NCBI RefSeq assembly: GCF_901709675.1
Contig: NC_051103.1
Location: 8,045,501 to 8,109,500 of the forward strand
Direction: 5' to 3'
DNA: 64,000 nt
Source of the DNA: Syngnathus acus
Lineage: Eukaryota; Chordata; Actinopteri; Syngnathiformes; Syngnathidae
Each line of letters begins with the position of its first letter. The first letter of the stretch is position 1. Below the pieces are notes generated by a model. The model was not told the DNA's origin. It did not search any database and saw only the letters and a program-made list of their open reading frames with translations. Positions 37,001 through 48,601 of the stretch are shown one piece after another. The translations under genes and the position numbers were made by a program.

Positions 37001-40000
37001 TGAGCTACGTGCCCGGGAGGGAGGGAGTCTTTATTACCTGTCATTAACAAGACAAGCATTGGCAAACGAAAATGTCCCATTTGATTTGAAGATTTTTTTT
37101 TTTTCTCTCAAACTATAATCAAGCACAATATATTCCGAGACCAATATGCAATGGCAATAAAATGAAAGAAATATAAAATGAGTGACAGGTTTCATATTAA
37201 CTTAGGTCATGGACTGTTGGAAAAAGTGGGTTGCTTGGCAACAGAGTGACTCATTCCTTTTTATTAATGATCCCTGTGACAGGGAATCTTTTAACATAAC
37301 CACTGGCAGGTTGAAACATTCGAATGCAGATTAAAGTGCTCATTGGTGCGTGTCAGAGAGGCTCTATTATGACACTTGTTACTGTGGATGACTCTGTTTG
37401 CTCTTATTAGTGAGTGCATGTGGGTGGATAGTGAACCTCAGAGGAGGAGACATCCTCCAGCATGTCAGAGTTTAAGCGTTCATGCTTCACCAGAGGTTCA
37501 TTATCGGGAAATGACAAGATGTTTTTTTTTTTAGTTCAGTGGTTTGGAAATATTTTCAAAATGAATATGTCACAGTAGTCAGTTGGATGGAAAATCCATT
37601 GTGGGTTTTTTCTTTTTGACAAGAATTATAGCAAGTATGGAGCATACTAATATAGGATATAAAAAGTTTACACACCCCTGTCAAAAGCCAGGTTATTGTG
37701 ATATAAGAAAATGGCCACCAGCAAACATGAGTGCTGACCTTTTGTTGACCTCTTCTGGACCATTCTTTGTCTTGTCCACCCCTTCCAGATTTTCCTGATT
37801 GCACCCGTCGTCAGCCTCCATCTTCCTACTGTTCTTCTCCAGCTCCTCATGCAGATGTCTCTCCAGCTCCTCGCGCTGATGGCGCTCCTGCTCAAGCTGA
37901 TACTCCAGCTACCAACAAACCATGCCAATGCACGAATGATTGTCAGAGTAGGTGGACTCTACCAAGGCTGCTCTTGGTCACAGATTCTGCTCATAACCTT
38001 TATAGACATAACAGAAGTATACTCACATCTTCTACCTTCTTCTCTAGTTGGGTTTTCTGTTGGATTAATAGATCCACCTTCTCCTCCTCACTGCGCAGAT
38101 CCTCGATAGCTTGCTGCAATGGGAGCAAGGGAACACAAAACAATAATGATAACGATGGATAATGGCAATAGGAACACAGAAGTGGAGAATCTGTGAACCG
38201 GCAGAATGATCACCAAATATTTAAGGCGCTATTTTTGTGCCCATGAATTGATTCCTACAATGATAGAGAGGGTTCCATGCTGTTGTCTTTCTTATGAATG
38301 AAAGCAAATATTTCTGCAGTGCTCAGAATTGTTCAGCCTGCATCTCAATCAAATTCACAGAAATGATGTAACAGCCGCTGCGCCACAATTTAGACCCGTT
38401 TCCAACTCTCTCAACTTTGACACACATGAAATTACCTTGTATGTGAAATGTGCTGCCTGGATATTATTTATTTTATGATACCTCAAGAATGCTCATCTTC
38501 AACTTTGCTGAGCTCAGACTCTGGTGACAACATACAGTCAAATATCATTCAGTGTGTCAAATGATTCTCTACCGCTTTATCGTGTTCACATGCAACTAAG
38601 GCGCCCTCCAATTGGTCCAGGTCCTGTCTGAGACTGTTGCACTCTTCCTCCATTCTGTCTCTGTGGAAAGTCAGCTGAGTAGAACGGACCTCCCCTTCTT
38701 CCAGACGCTCTGACAGGCCAGATAATTGTCGCTCCAACTGGCGTTGCGTCCGCTCCAGCTGGACACAGCGCACTTCTGACACGTGCTCCTGAAGGTTAAT
38801 TCACACACAATGGGAATAGTTGATACAAAGGTGCACTACTTTGCACTACATGCAATCCTGAGCAAATCTCAATCTGATTTGCATTCTAAGACAAATTTTG
38901 TCTTGAATAGTTTAAGATTCAAGAGTTTTTATTCGCCATGTTTATACGTGTCCTACTTTTGTAATGCCTTTTTTTTACGCATGCAATCCTTAGCAAATCT
39001 CAATCTGATTTGCATTCTAAGACAAATTTGATGACGTAACATTTAGATTGTTCCCTATGTTTAAAGGTGTACTCAAAACAATACTCAAAATGATGCTCAT
39101 GATTGATATGACTTATACACATATGATAACCTTTCCAAAAATAACAATGGACCAAGTTATAAATTTGGCCTCTTGATTTATGAAAAGCAACCTTAACAAA
39201 TTCAGTAGACCATCGTCAAATGATTATTATGATCATTATAATAGAATGCAACAGAGATGATGGCTAGAATCCATTGTGGTCCTTTTCCATCTTTCAAATA
39301 GTGACAAGTGAATAAACAATGATAGGAGTTAGTGAAATTGTTTGAATAAAAAAAAAAAAAAGGCTTTCAAATGTGCTAGATAAATGAAATCAAACTTACC
39401 CCAAAACGTGTGTCCCTCCCTACAGCCAGAAGAAATCCTTCCCTTTGTTAGTCTAATCTCTCCTTAATATAGCTCTGCTACAAAGATCAACACAGTGACG
39501 TGAGGAGCTGACCTGATAGACCAGTTTAGCCTTATACTGGAGCTCATGGTCAGCGGCAAGCATCCATAACAGGAGTGAAAAGACCTCATTGTCAAGTCTG
39601 CTCTGGATAATATTCATTTCTTATGAAGCAGTCATCACAGGCAAGGTATTTGCTCAAAGAAAACACTACCCGCAGACGTGGGCATTTGTCAAATTACCAA
39701 GCAACCTATTTTCCATGTGCGGGGTCTTTTTTTCCCATAAAAGTACTTGTCCTGCGCCTTGGCGGCTTTTCTACATGGCTGCTCCCCAACTTCTATTTTT
39801 AGAAAATGATATGAGGGTGAAAAGGTGCCTACCAAACCTGCTAGTAGAAGGACCCAAGGCTGCAATGGTACCTTTGGAAAGTGTGGCTTACCCATTTAAA
39901 CAAAATAAATACAAAATATAGAATGAAATATATAAAGGTAAAAAAAAATACGTGCGTGACTCAACAGTTCAAATCAAATCATAAACAGGATGTTACGCAT

Positions 40001-41841
40001 TCAAAGCAGTAAAAGTCCACCATCACCGTGCATGGCACTCCCAAAATCATCACTGAAGTGCTAATAGCTCCACCAAACTACATAATTAACATTTACGTAC
40101 ACTTTGTATTCTGTTGTCCAATGCGGTGCCAAAGCCATCCCAGTCCAGCTCATCAGGTTCCGGTTGTGGTCCGGGGTCATCTTGGCTTCTTTTACTCTCT
40201 TCTGTGTCAGCTAAGAGGAAGTGCTGAAGTTGAGGACACCTTAAAGACATCCTCGCCGTAGAGACAAACACGGCTTTTCTTTCTTTCTTCCAATAGGTCT
40301 AATTGATTGCCTCTTCTGTAGCTCAAGATGTGCAGCTGTTCTTGTTCCACTTGGATCCTGGCTGAAATCACGCTAATAATTCGCTCACTGATGTTGATCC
40401 AGCAGATTATTGCCTATTCATCTGATGTCATCCAAACATGCCCGTCATATGTTTATCCAGCTTGTTACTAGGAACAATCAGCAACCTCTCGTGTCCGTTT
40501 GTGATCAAACAGGTCGTACGACGGTGATGTCATGCCATAGAAATACTGTATATCCCTTTAGTTGTTGAAACCATACAACACACTGGCAAAAACAAGAATT
40601 GAGATTGCAAAATGTCCATCCTCCTTTCATTCTTGATTAAAACTGCCATAAATGTCTCACACCCACATGGCCGCCCACAATCTAGATTCTTCTCCTGGGA
40701 AGAACACTGAGGGCCTATTATGCTTTGCTCAACAAAATGGATGATGTGCTTCTTGTTGTTTTTGCCAAACAGGTATTGTGACTGCTCATTCCTTGTTGTA
40801 CTATCTGAGCCTGTGCTTTTTCCCATAAGCACTACAGACACAATCGAAACCTTTTACTTAACCATAAGCAGGTTTTCATATTTGCCATTCAAGCAAGTTG
40901 ACTTTTCTCACCATGCACTAGCTTAAGTGCTTTGTTGCAGAATCAACTACTGGCTTCTGGGCAAACAACTGACATTCCTCAAAATGTTACAGGAAAGTCA
41001 AACAGCTACAGTTAGGCAAGAGAGAGAATTCTTCAAAATAAACAGTCCAAATTTGTATATATATATATTCCTATCTTTGTGGTAGTTTGTCCTGGATATG
41101 AGATGACATAACATCCGAAATATTATTTCCATGTCTTTACATCTGGTTGTGACCTTTGTTGACTCCACTCACTTTTTATACAGTATTGTGATTTAAAAAA
41201 ATAAAAGATAATCAGGCCTTTGGAGCTCTCACAGGGCCACAATTTCCTATTTATGATGTCCATAGCAAATTATTCATTTGATCTTTGCTAAGTGTCATTA
41301 GCCTCTCCTCACTTGTCTCTTTGGTTCTCCACAATCATTCATCATTCCCTTTCAAGTTTTTTGTCCCACTTTTTTTTTTGTCCCAAGAACACAGCTCTTT
41401 TTCACACATGCAAAATTGGGACATCTGGATACTTTATCTATCTGATCCCACATTTACTTTCCATTTGCCCAAATTTTGAAAAGAAGGGATGTTTGTCATT
41501 ATCTTATGAAAGAAAAGAAAACCCAGCTAATTCACACACTTTAGAAAAGGAACAATACAGCCCAATTGGAGGATGCCCAAAGCACAAATTCAGCCCAAGC
41601 TAAAAAGTCGCTGAAGGATTTAAAAAAAAAAAAAAAACAACAGTAGAAAAAGTCAACTCACAGTGTGATATTTGGAAGCCGCATCATTCTTTTCCCTCTT
41701 AAGCTTCCAGTTGTGATGCTCAAGCTCCCGAACCATTAAAATGAGCCGCTCATTTTGCTCCTTGGTCCTTCTTAACTCCTCTCTGTCCTTCATCTCCTCC
41801 TCTGCTTTGTCAATGTCCGACTGCAACGTCAAGGGCCCCAC
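28039..41841 (-). CDS. Headless sarcomeric-type myosin heavy chain (rod-only, S2+LMM coiled coil)
   Basis: A coiled-coil rod with no motor. Exons (5' to 3'): 41841-41662, 40223-40101 (possible cassette), 38788-38573, 38520-38482, 38113-38027, 37908-37739, 36793-36703, 34040-33984, 32601-32515, 32256-32011, 31921-31804, 31700-31585, 31476-31280, 31209-31077, 30966-30750, 30630-30494, 30426-30323, 30131-29939, 29866-29663, 29564-29439, 29370-29200, 28716-28516, 28416-28270, 28191-28039. They sum to 3,513 nt with every junction in phase and no internal stop (1,170 aa without the start). The first exon aligns with the start of S2 ([16 protein letters not shown] against [13 protein letters not shown]). 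From there the rod runs colinear with the full-length gene at 1358-10520: [61 protein letters not shown]. Exon lengths 91, 197, 204, 126, 171 and 201 are identical. It ends in its own Ser-rich tail ([13 protein letters not shown]). No P-loop, switch or IQ-bearing exon occurs upstream; PTS follows on the same strand. The start codon is unresolved. Role is unknown; co-assembly with or modulation of myosin filaments is inference. Confidence 0.9.
33181..33380. repeat. MITE-like element with imperfect terminal inverted repeats
   Basis: The left end is TACCGTATTTTCACATG; the right end read in reverse complement is TACCGTCATTTCTGGAC, so the ends are inverted repeats 200 bp apart. Internal copies of TTATAGTCCAG occur twice. 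No coding capacity. It lies in an intron of the headless myosin gene. The exact family is not assigned. Confidence 0.55.
35098..35122 (+). repeat. CT/CA-rich simple repeat
   Basis: TCTCGCTCTC followed by a CACA run; intronic in the headless myosin gene. Confidence 0.6.
36657..36678 (+). repeat. (AAT)n microsatellite
   Basis: Trinucleotide AAT/ATA run next to the exon at 36703-36793. Confidence 0.75.
38851..39029 (+). repeat. Direct repeat pair (about 48 bp) flanking 83 bp
   Basis: TGCAATCC(T)GAGCAAATCTC... at 38851-38899 recurs nearly identically at 38982-39029, including AATCTGATTTGCATTCTAAG. It lies in an intron of the headless myosin gene and suggests a local tandem duplication. Confidence 0.8.
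40101..40223 (-). CDS. Acidic/proline-rich cassette exon of the headless myosin gene
   Basis: A 123-nt (41-codon) exon with acceptor CTTCAG and donor GTACGT, phase 0 at both ends, so it can be included or skipped without changing frame. It encodes [17 protein letters not shown] near its middle, quite unlike a heptad coiled coil. The full-length myosin has no exon here: its exons 20 and 21 join directly at the equivalent point. It would put a flexible acidic break into S2. If it is not an exon, the gene still reads through in frame. Confidence 0.5.
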
Positions 41842-41940
41842 CTGGGAACACAAATAAAATTCAAACCGTGCCATTTATTAGTGTTGCAGGCTATTTTAAA
41901 TGAAATGTTTACAGTTCCACTAATCTTGTAAGTTTTAAGA

Positions 41941-42062
41941 CACACAGGTCTTAACTCATAGGTGTCAAACTCAAGGCCCGGGGGCCAGATGCAGCCCGCC
42001 ACGTTGGTTTTTTTGGGGCCCACAAGACAAATTTTGCATCGACTTTGTATCATGACTAAAAT
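41941..42062 (+). repeat. Dispersed repeat copy A (GGCCCGGGGGCC-type element)
   Basis: Contains TGTCAAACTCAAGGCCCGG and GGCCAGATGCAGCCCGCC. It is homologous, in opposite orientation, to 55201-55310 over about 100 bp, including the later GACAAATT.TGCA.CGACTT stretch. This is a common vertebrate dispersed element type; hAT-like DNA transposon origin is a guess. Confidence 0.65.
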
Positions 42063-44058
42063 GACAAATGGTCTTCACAAAAATAAATATTTCTTGCTAT
42101 TTTTATTACCATTCGGCTTTTTAAAATATTTAAACAGTTTTTACTACTTTCTGATTTCAAAACTCATTTGTTTTGTAGCCTATCCAACTAACTTTCTTTC
42201 GTTAAAAAAAAACAGGTGCGAGTTGATTTTAAAGTGCAAGATTAAACGAGAGTTCAAAAGAGGAAAGCGAATGAAAGAAAAGGCTCGCAGGAAAACTTGT
42301 TCCTGCTTGAATGTGGGGTCTGTACTTTTCGGAAAACAAGCTGTCATTAGCTGAATCCGGACAGTGATCAACAACAAACTTTACATTCTGTCAGTGGGAA
42401 ATGATATGGGCAAAACACGTGCGTCCATAATTGCCATGGTGTCAGAATTAGATTTAAGACGTGTGCTTTAACAGGCGTGAAGCTCCGCGCATCACCGAAC
42501 ATACCCCGGCCTGTAGTTACAGTACTTGAAATTGTCAATATTTACCTGTCAGCGCAGGATTTGACATGGCTGGCGCTCACTATCAGTCTTGGCGCCAATG
42601 CAGAGAAATGTGACACATCAGTGCTTCACCTTTCACACAATTACAAATTTCAATCAATAAGAACAAATCAAACAGGATCTTTATCTCTCTGTCTTGGTGG
42701 TTGATGGATGGATACGGGAAAAGAGAGACATTTTTTCCATCTCATTGATGGAACTATAAAAACAGTTCTCGTATAAAATAGGAAAGTCTTTTCCCCCTGC
42801 ATGCTTCCAAGAGGATTAATTCCATCATTCCATTCTCTCACTTGAGCAGCTGTCTGGCATTGGAGTTTCTCTTCACACCTGCATGGTTCACATGCTACTG
42901 GCTTTGGAGCAGCGTCACCCAATCATAGATTTAAAAAAAAAACAGGCTCAAATTAAATCCGAATGTCACCATTTTGCTGAATAAAGATTACTTTTAGGGT
43001 CCAATAAGTGCTTAAGTGAGATTTTACTGCACACTTGAGACTCTTGCTTGAGGTGATGGGACTGCGGGGTGAGGCCTGGCCCCTGGCTGAACCCCGAGCC
43101 CAGGTCAAGAGGAACGCGGTTGCTGGCTTTGATCAGTGAAGCACGTGGCATTTCATGCACATGACTGGCCGCAGGTCAGGTAGGAAAATAAATCATATCA
43201 ATGACATGATTGTTGGGAAGTCATGATGAAGAAGCCATCTCTGTTGATATTATAAAGCTGGCTATTGTTTTGGTAGGGCTGAAAAAATTGTTGACTAGGA
43301 GATGAATTAGATGTGATGAATGCCATACAAGCAAATGATTTTTGGTTGTGGCTTGAATATTTGAAAGATGACAATTCTCCATGTTTTGCTTTTTAGAAGA
43401 AACATAATTGCCATTAGCAAGAAGCCCCTGCAAAGTTCCTCTGGTAAAAAAAAAAGAAAGAAAAGTAAAAAGACATGCTAAAAAGGTTACAATTTGCCAA
43501 AATACACATGGAATGGCCGAAAGAGAGAATGGAGCAAATGATTTGCGGCCTGCTGAAATTAAAATTGTTGTTTTTGGGACAGAGGGGCCGCAGACGGTTC
43601 CTCAGACAACCACCAAACACTCAATTCAAGTCGACAGAGATTTGTGAAAATGAATGTCAGAAAAAGACTTATCTGCCCTCTTTCAAAAGGTGTTATGACC
43701 ATTTTTTCCCCCATTCAGACTAGGCCGTAACAACTCAATATAACCGCAACCACGAACAATTGTCATTGTGTTAGCTGCAGCAGCTCAGTGTTTGCATTCT
43801 TCTGCGGCATATGTATGTGTGTGGGTTGGACACAACAGAAAGAGAGGAAGACACAAGCTGCTTTTTCCTTCAAAAATACCCAAATGAAAAACATTCAGGC
43901 CTAAAAAGTTGACCTCATTGCTCTTAGATGTACTGTAGTGAACAAGACACACCCCCTCCCCTCTTTGGCTTCAGACAATCTGCCAGGAGGAGCCCAACAC
44001 ATCCAAAAGCGACATGACCCAAGCTGACGGAGGAAGACGAGAAGAGTTGCTTTCTTAC
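42063..44058. other. Region upstream of the headless myosin rod exons, no gene seen
   Basis: Searched on the minus strand for myosin motor exons (P-loop, switch motifs, SH1/SH2, IQ) and none was found. Short unspliced open frames are not supported. Confidence 0.5.
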
Positions 44059-44130
44059 ATGCGCCAGAGTTCTGACGGTCGGCCGGTATTGATGGAAGTC
44101 CGTTTGGATCACACACACTTTCTTCTCCAT
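44059..44130 (-). CDS. Candidate first coding exon of the headless myosin gene
   Basis: On the minus strand an ATG at 44130 opens MEKKVCVIQTDFHQY, then RPTVRTLAH, and meets a consensus donor GTAAGA at phase 0. That is exactly the phase needed to join the rod exon at 41841 (acceptor TTCCCAG, first codon GTG). The peptide resembles the tail of a second IQ/lever segment (compare [16 protein letters not shown] in the full-length gene), which is where a truncated head would end. Support is by phase and splice sites only, so it remains tentative. With it the protein would be 1,194 aa. Confidence 0.3.
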
Positions 44131-45573
44131 CCTCACAGCTCCCAGCAGCCCATCTGTCTTCACCCATCAGGCGTTGAGGAGGAAATGCACTCTTAGTGTG
44201 TGTTTGGGATTTGAAGGAGGATTTGTGTGATGCAGAGAAGGCGAGACAGGACAGATAGAAAGGGAGAAGGTTTGCAAAAGCACCGTGTTGAGTCTGCGAG
44301 CCAACCTAAAGGGAGTGTGACGTGTTAAAAAGAAAACAGGAATCAACTTGCATGCCTTCCCCCCCGTTTACCTCATCGGACCCCCCACCACACACGTATG
44401 GCTTTTTTGTCTTGATTTGCAAATCACAGTACAGTTCAATATTATTGCTTATTTATTTTTGGAGTTCTTACTGGTTTTAGCCAGTTTACTGTGAATGTGA
44501 TGGAGCTTTAGTGCTTGCCAAAATGCAGCAGGTAAGCTCCAGGATCTGTGAGCTTCCTTTGATGATGATCACATGCCTCGGAGCTGGCTGGCCATCAACC
44601 CTTATTAGGTGCCTGCTGAAAGCAAGCACATACGGTCTTACTATGCACATTCTTTTTCGATTGCTTAGTATCATTTCCACTTTGCCTCCTTCTCGCGTGA
44701 CCCGTTGGCAAAATAGTTTTGCAGTAGAACTAACACAATTCACTCCAAGTCACTCTTTGACCTCTGATATTTGAATTCAGAAGATAAATCGGGAGATTGT
44801 CAAGCATTTCAGGTCATCAGTTTATGACTGCCGTACGCTTTTTTTTGGCTTAAAAAAAAAAAAAAAGATTAATAGCTGAGAAAGAGTGGGTGCCCTGTTG
44901 CAGTCTAAACACGCTGCTTTTGTCAACATCATACATTAGCGAGCGATTCATCATATGCGCCACATCTTCTGTCCGGATGTTTAAATAGGCAGTCTGCCAT
45001 TCCAAGCGTATCAAGAGCAAATATTCAACTTACTCGAGTCACTCCCTTCACACTCTTTCCAACAGCCCCCAGACTCTGAATACTTTGCAGATTGAAGAAG
45101 AATGGCTTTGTCACACCCTTTTGGTTCAATTTCTCCAGCAGGGATCTGGCCCAGTACCATTTCCCTCAGAAAACCTCTTACCATTTGCAGAAGTCACAGT
45201 AGGATGGCGGTGGGCCTGGATCACATTTAATTCCATCATCATGGGCAAAAAGTAATGTAAACCTACTTTTGAAGATTTAGATGCATGCAGAAGTTGTTTT
45301 TCCCAGCCCAGACAACAGGACAAATGTATATATATATATTTTTTTTCATCTCACCTGTTGTGACAGTGAATGAATTTTTAGGTTATGTCGCCATCTGGTG
45401 GTAAAGCTTCAATGTTTTGTTTTTGTACTTCACAACCAGGATAAGTACAGAATACAATTAGTTCTCCTTTTTGTGTGGAATGTCCATTATTTATCGAGCT
45501 TTAAAGGAATTCCCAGCATGAAGAGGATTTGAAAAGAACCGGAGCTCAATGGGTCAAGGATTTAATTCAAGAA
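44131..45573. other. Intergenic region between headless myosin and PTS
   Basis: AT-rich, with no coding exon. It would hold the promoter of the headless myosin gene if the exon at 44059-44130 is real. It includes a CTCF-like motif at 45390-45401. Confidence 0.5.
45390..45401 (-). promoter_or_regulatory. CTCF-like motif, reverse orientation
   Basis: Minus-strand CCACCAGATGGC is a full match to CCASYAGRKGGC. It is convergent with the forward motif at 421-435, enclosing MYH, GAS7 and the headless myosin. Function is inference. Confidence 0.35.
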
Positions 45574-45579
45574 TTTATT
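45574..45579 (-). terminator. Polyadenylation signal of PTS (AATAAA on minus strand)
   Basis: TTTATT on the plus strand lies about 290 nt beyond the PTS stop, the first canonical signal downstream. Confidence 0.45.
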
Positions 45580-45865
45580 TCTAATACAAGATTATTGTCA
45601 CACACAAAAAGGTCAATAATCATTGAATAAAAATGTATTTTACAGAAGAAACAACACTGAGCCTCTCTTTCATTCAGACCCACCTCCCTCAAAAGGAGAT
45701 GGCTGTCAATCTCAAACGGCTATACATAAATACTGGAAATGATTTTGGTATAAAAGTAACACAACTATACCAGCCTAAATACAAGCCCAGCCTCATAAGA
45801 CACGTGTCCAACAAAACTTATTGTGAGTTACAGTACGCAAACCACACAAGGTTTAGAATCGACAT

Positions 45866-48513
45866 CTACTCTCCTCTATATGTAACAATATTCTTATCTG
45901 TCTCATGAATTTTAATTTCATAGAGAATATTAGGTGCAATAGACTTTGCCATGTTGTTCCATATGTAAACAGCCAGGTTCTCGGTTGTGCTAGGAGACAG
46001 AAAATAAAGGCGTTAGAAGGAGTAGGAATAAAAAATAAATCAAATGAAAAGATAACGGCTGCATTTTCATGTCATCCAGACATGACAAAGTGGCCTTAAG
46101 CAGAAAGTGTCCCTTCGATTTGACTGTCATCTGCACAGCAGTGAAAGGAAGTACGATGATTTATTATCGTATTACAGAGACCGTGAATACAATGAAAAAA
46201 GCAGGGGCCCCAAAAGTGAACCCTGTGGAACACCATTTGAGAGTGGGGCAGAGCGGGAAAACACAAGAAGTTCTGTCTGTCAAAAAGGACTGTGAAGGAA
46301 GGGGCTTTCCTGCATCAAGGAAACATCACTTTGTGGTCTTTTTTTGTTTCCTTCAAATGAAGTAGTTAAGCTTATTTGATAGCCTCCACTGTATTAAAAA
46401 GGAGTATACTGTCACAGAAGTTGGATGCATACCTGGGAATAGTAGCAAAATACGGGACATCCTTATCCAGGTTTTTATGATCAAGTGGAATCATGATGAC
46501 CTCCTGAAAATGGAATAAATCACTCAAATTACATTTGACTTGGCTAGCACTGGAGCAAGCTGGCTAGCTAGCAGATGTCAATTAATGCAATTCAATTATT
46601 TAACTTTAACCAACAACATGTTAGTTGGCTTTTACCTCATATTTGGAACATTCAAATCATTTCTTGCTGTTATTCTGCTTTTCTTACCTCTATGGACCTC
46701 TTCAAGTCAGTCAGGTTCATTACCATGCCGGTGATATGATCAATCTATACATAAACACACGTTATACTTTTCTCCTTTCACACTGCAGGGCAAAGATTTT
46801 TTTGAATCCAATTCCAAAAGCAAATGAGACTTCAAATGTGGACTCAACCGCAAACGTATGACCAATGCCGATGTTAAAAGAGGTAAATGTCACATGTCAC
46901 CCAGCCAGCCGCTCACTTCCATTGACATCACAGCCATGCCACCGCAATCAAGTAACCAACCTTACCTGTCCTGGTTTGTTAAGTGGCGTGTTAAGTAGTT
47001 AAACTGGGTCGGCACTCCCAGCAATTCATTATCAGTCTAGTCAGTCACGAGCCTCCCATTCCAGAACCAACCAGAACTCCTTCTCTCCACTTTCAATCAA
47101 ATCAATAAATTCCCCCTCGTGCTGCATTTGGCTGTCACAGTAAACTCGGCAGGTTGCTTAATCGGTCAGGCTTTATATTGTACTGGTAAAAACAGTGCTT
47201 GTAGTCACATAATATGCATTTAGTGTCAAGGCAGTCTTATATTTTTCACTGCTGTATATAAATGTCTGGCTCCGGCAGTGTATTTTTAGGACTGTTGAGA
47301 CATTGTATGCTTGGCATAAAGTGTAACGGGAGGTTCAAAAAAATAAAATAATAAAGCTTTACACTTACCTTTCCACGCACAGTTATCTCCACTGTGGAAA
47401 CAAATAAGTTGTAATTAATGAGTGGGAACTATTGAACAGCGATAGGAAGAGTTGCAGACACTCATTTGTAATACGACTGTTAAGTACATGCATCGTTGGA
47501 ATGGAAAGCCTCCTCGTTTAAGGTCAATTTTCACAGGATCGTGAAAAAAACAAACAGAGTTATCCAAAGTTTACCTAGACCAACCAAAGTTCATTCCAGG
47601 CCACACAACTTTAACAATTGTGCTGCACAAGTGAATACTCAAACCTACCTTTGTAGTTGTGTCCATGGCCGTGAGGGTTGTTACATTTCCCAAAGACCTT
47701 GAGATTATCTTCATCAGTCAAGTGAACACTACGAAGAAGATAAGAACCATTGACATTGTGTACTTCTCAGGGCAAACACAAATGATGAAGCAACAAAGTT
47801 AAAGGTTATTTCACCACAATATTGTTTTCCTTTCACTTTATACTATATCTTCTTTGCAGATGATTGAAATGAATAGTCTTTAAATGAAGACATGTTGAAA
47901 AATTAAAATCTAAACTGCCCCTTTAAAGCATTAGCCAGAAATGGGTGTCATTTTGAAAGATTTAGAGTCATAACTTCATATTTGTCTCATAAAAATGATG
48001 CTTCTAACAGTTATTTGATCATGCCAATCTCATGTAACTCAATATTTAAAATTCTAAACATGCACTGTGCACAAAGAGGATACTGACAACTAATTCACAT
48101 TTCTAACATGAAAACTGAAAAGTACAGTCACGGGTATTTTTATTCTAACATTGACCATAACAACCACGCACCAGTTTAGCAATAAGAGAAATGCAATCGT
48201 TTCCCACAACAATGCACACAATTGCTTCCACGGCCGAATGAAAAGTAAAAGAGACAGAAAGAAAAGCATCCAAATCTTGCAGAACATGTCAAACACACAC
48301 AGTGGATTTAATAGCGTGTTTCCTGCTGACGTAGGCGCTTTCCTCGGGATCCTAAACTGCCAACGCAAAGCAAATGCAAGGCAAAGCTGCCAAGGTGATC
48401 AACGTCCTCCAAAAGCGACCGTACCTGTGCAAGCGATGACAAGCGCTGAAGCTCTGAATCCGGGTCAGATAGCCCATCGGTTCCGAGAAGCCGTTCATGG
48501 CGGAACCAGGCAT
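45866..48513 (-). CDS. pts: 6-pyruvoyl-tetrahydropterin synthase
   Basis: Second enzyme of tetrahydrobiopterin synthesis: it converts 7,8-dihydroneopterin triphosphate to 6-pyruvoyl-tetrahydropterin with loss of triphosphate, zinc-dependent, a homohexamer. Exons (5' to 3'): 48513-48425, 47728-47649, 47391-47369, 46744-46688, 46503-46433, 45989-45866. They sum to 444 nt, 147 aa (human 145). Zinc ligands are His26 (SACHRLH), His51 and His53 (GHGHNYK). The catalytic cysteine is Cys45 (GKCNNPHG). The Asp91-His92 pair is in PLDHKNLD and Glu136 in HETDKN. Substrate-side motifs [11 protein letters not shown] and [12 protein letters not shown] are intact. The N-terminal ATG at 48513 was chosen because it gives a family-length leader; the next Met is 5 codons inside. 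The intron between the last two exons holds a LINE remnant. The upstream leader contains CGTG/GGTG tetranucleotide repeats. In human, PTS is on another chromosome, so its place beside GLP2R is notable. Confidence 0.96.
46070..46290 (-). mobile_element. LINE (L2/CR1-like) reverse transcriptase remnant
   Basis: Minus-strand translation shows [18 protein letters not shown] and, after a frameshift, a CRxDDS-type trace of the YADD catalytic box (plus-strand GACTGTCATCTGCACAG near 46122). Together these are reverse-transcriptase domain motifs of L2/CR1-type non-LTR elements. The frame carries stops, so it is a dead fragment in a PTS intron. Confidence 0.7.
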
Positions 48514-48546
48514 GTTCAGCAGCCGACTGGCAAAAGGCTGAGCAGT

Positions 48547-48601
48547 GAGCACGCACGCACGCACGCACGCACGCACTGTGGGTGGGTGGGTGGTTGGTTG
48601 G
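48547..48601 (+). repeat. (GCAC)n and (GGTG)n/(GGTT)n tetranucleotide repeats upstream of PTS
   Basis: About six GCAC units followed by GGTG then GGTT units, 35-90 bp upstream of the PTS ATG, probably within its promoter or 5'UTR. Length polymorphism is likely. Confidence 0.85.

Noticed and set aside
41842-41874. ATG at 41874 as the start of the headless myosin by read-through into the rod exon
   Set aside because: The stretch is a good polypyrimidine tract and acceptor ending TTCCCAG, so it is more likely intron; kept only as a fallback start.
42063-45573. Myosin motor domain upstream of the rod gene
   Set aside because: Searched by eye for [23 protein letters not shown] and the SH1/SH2 helix on the minus strand; none found.
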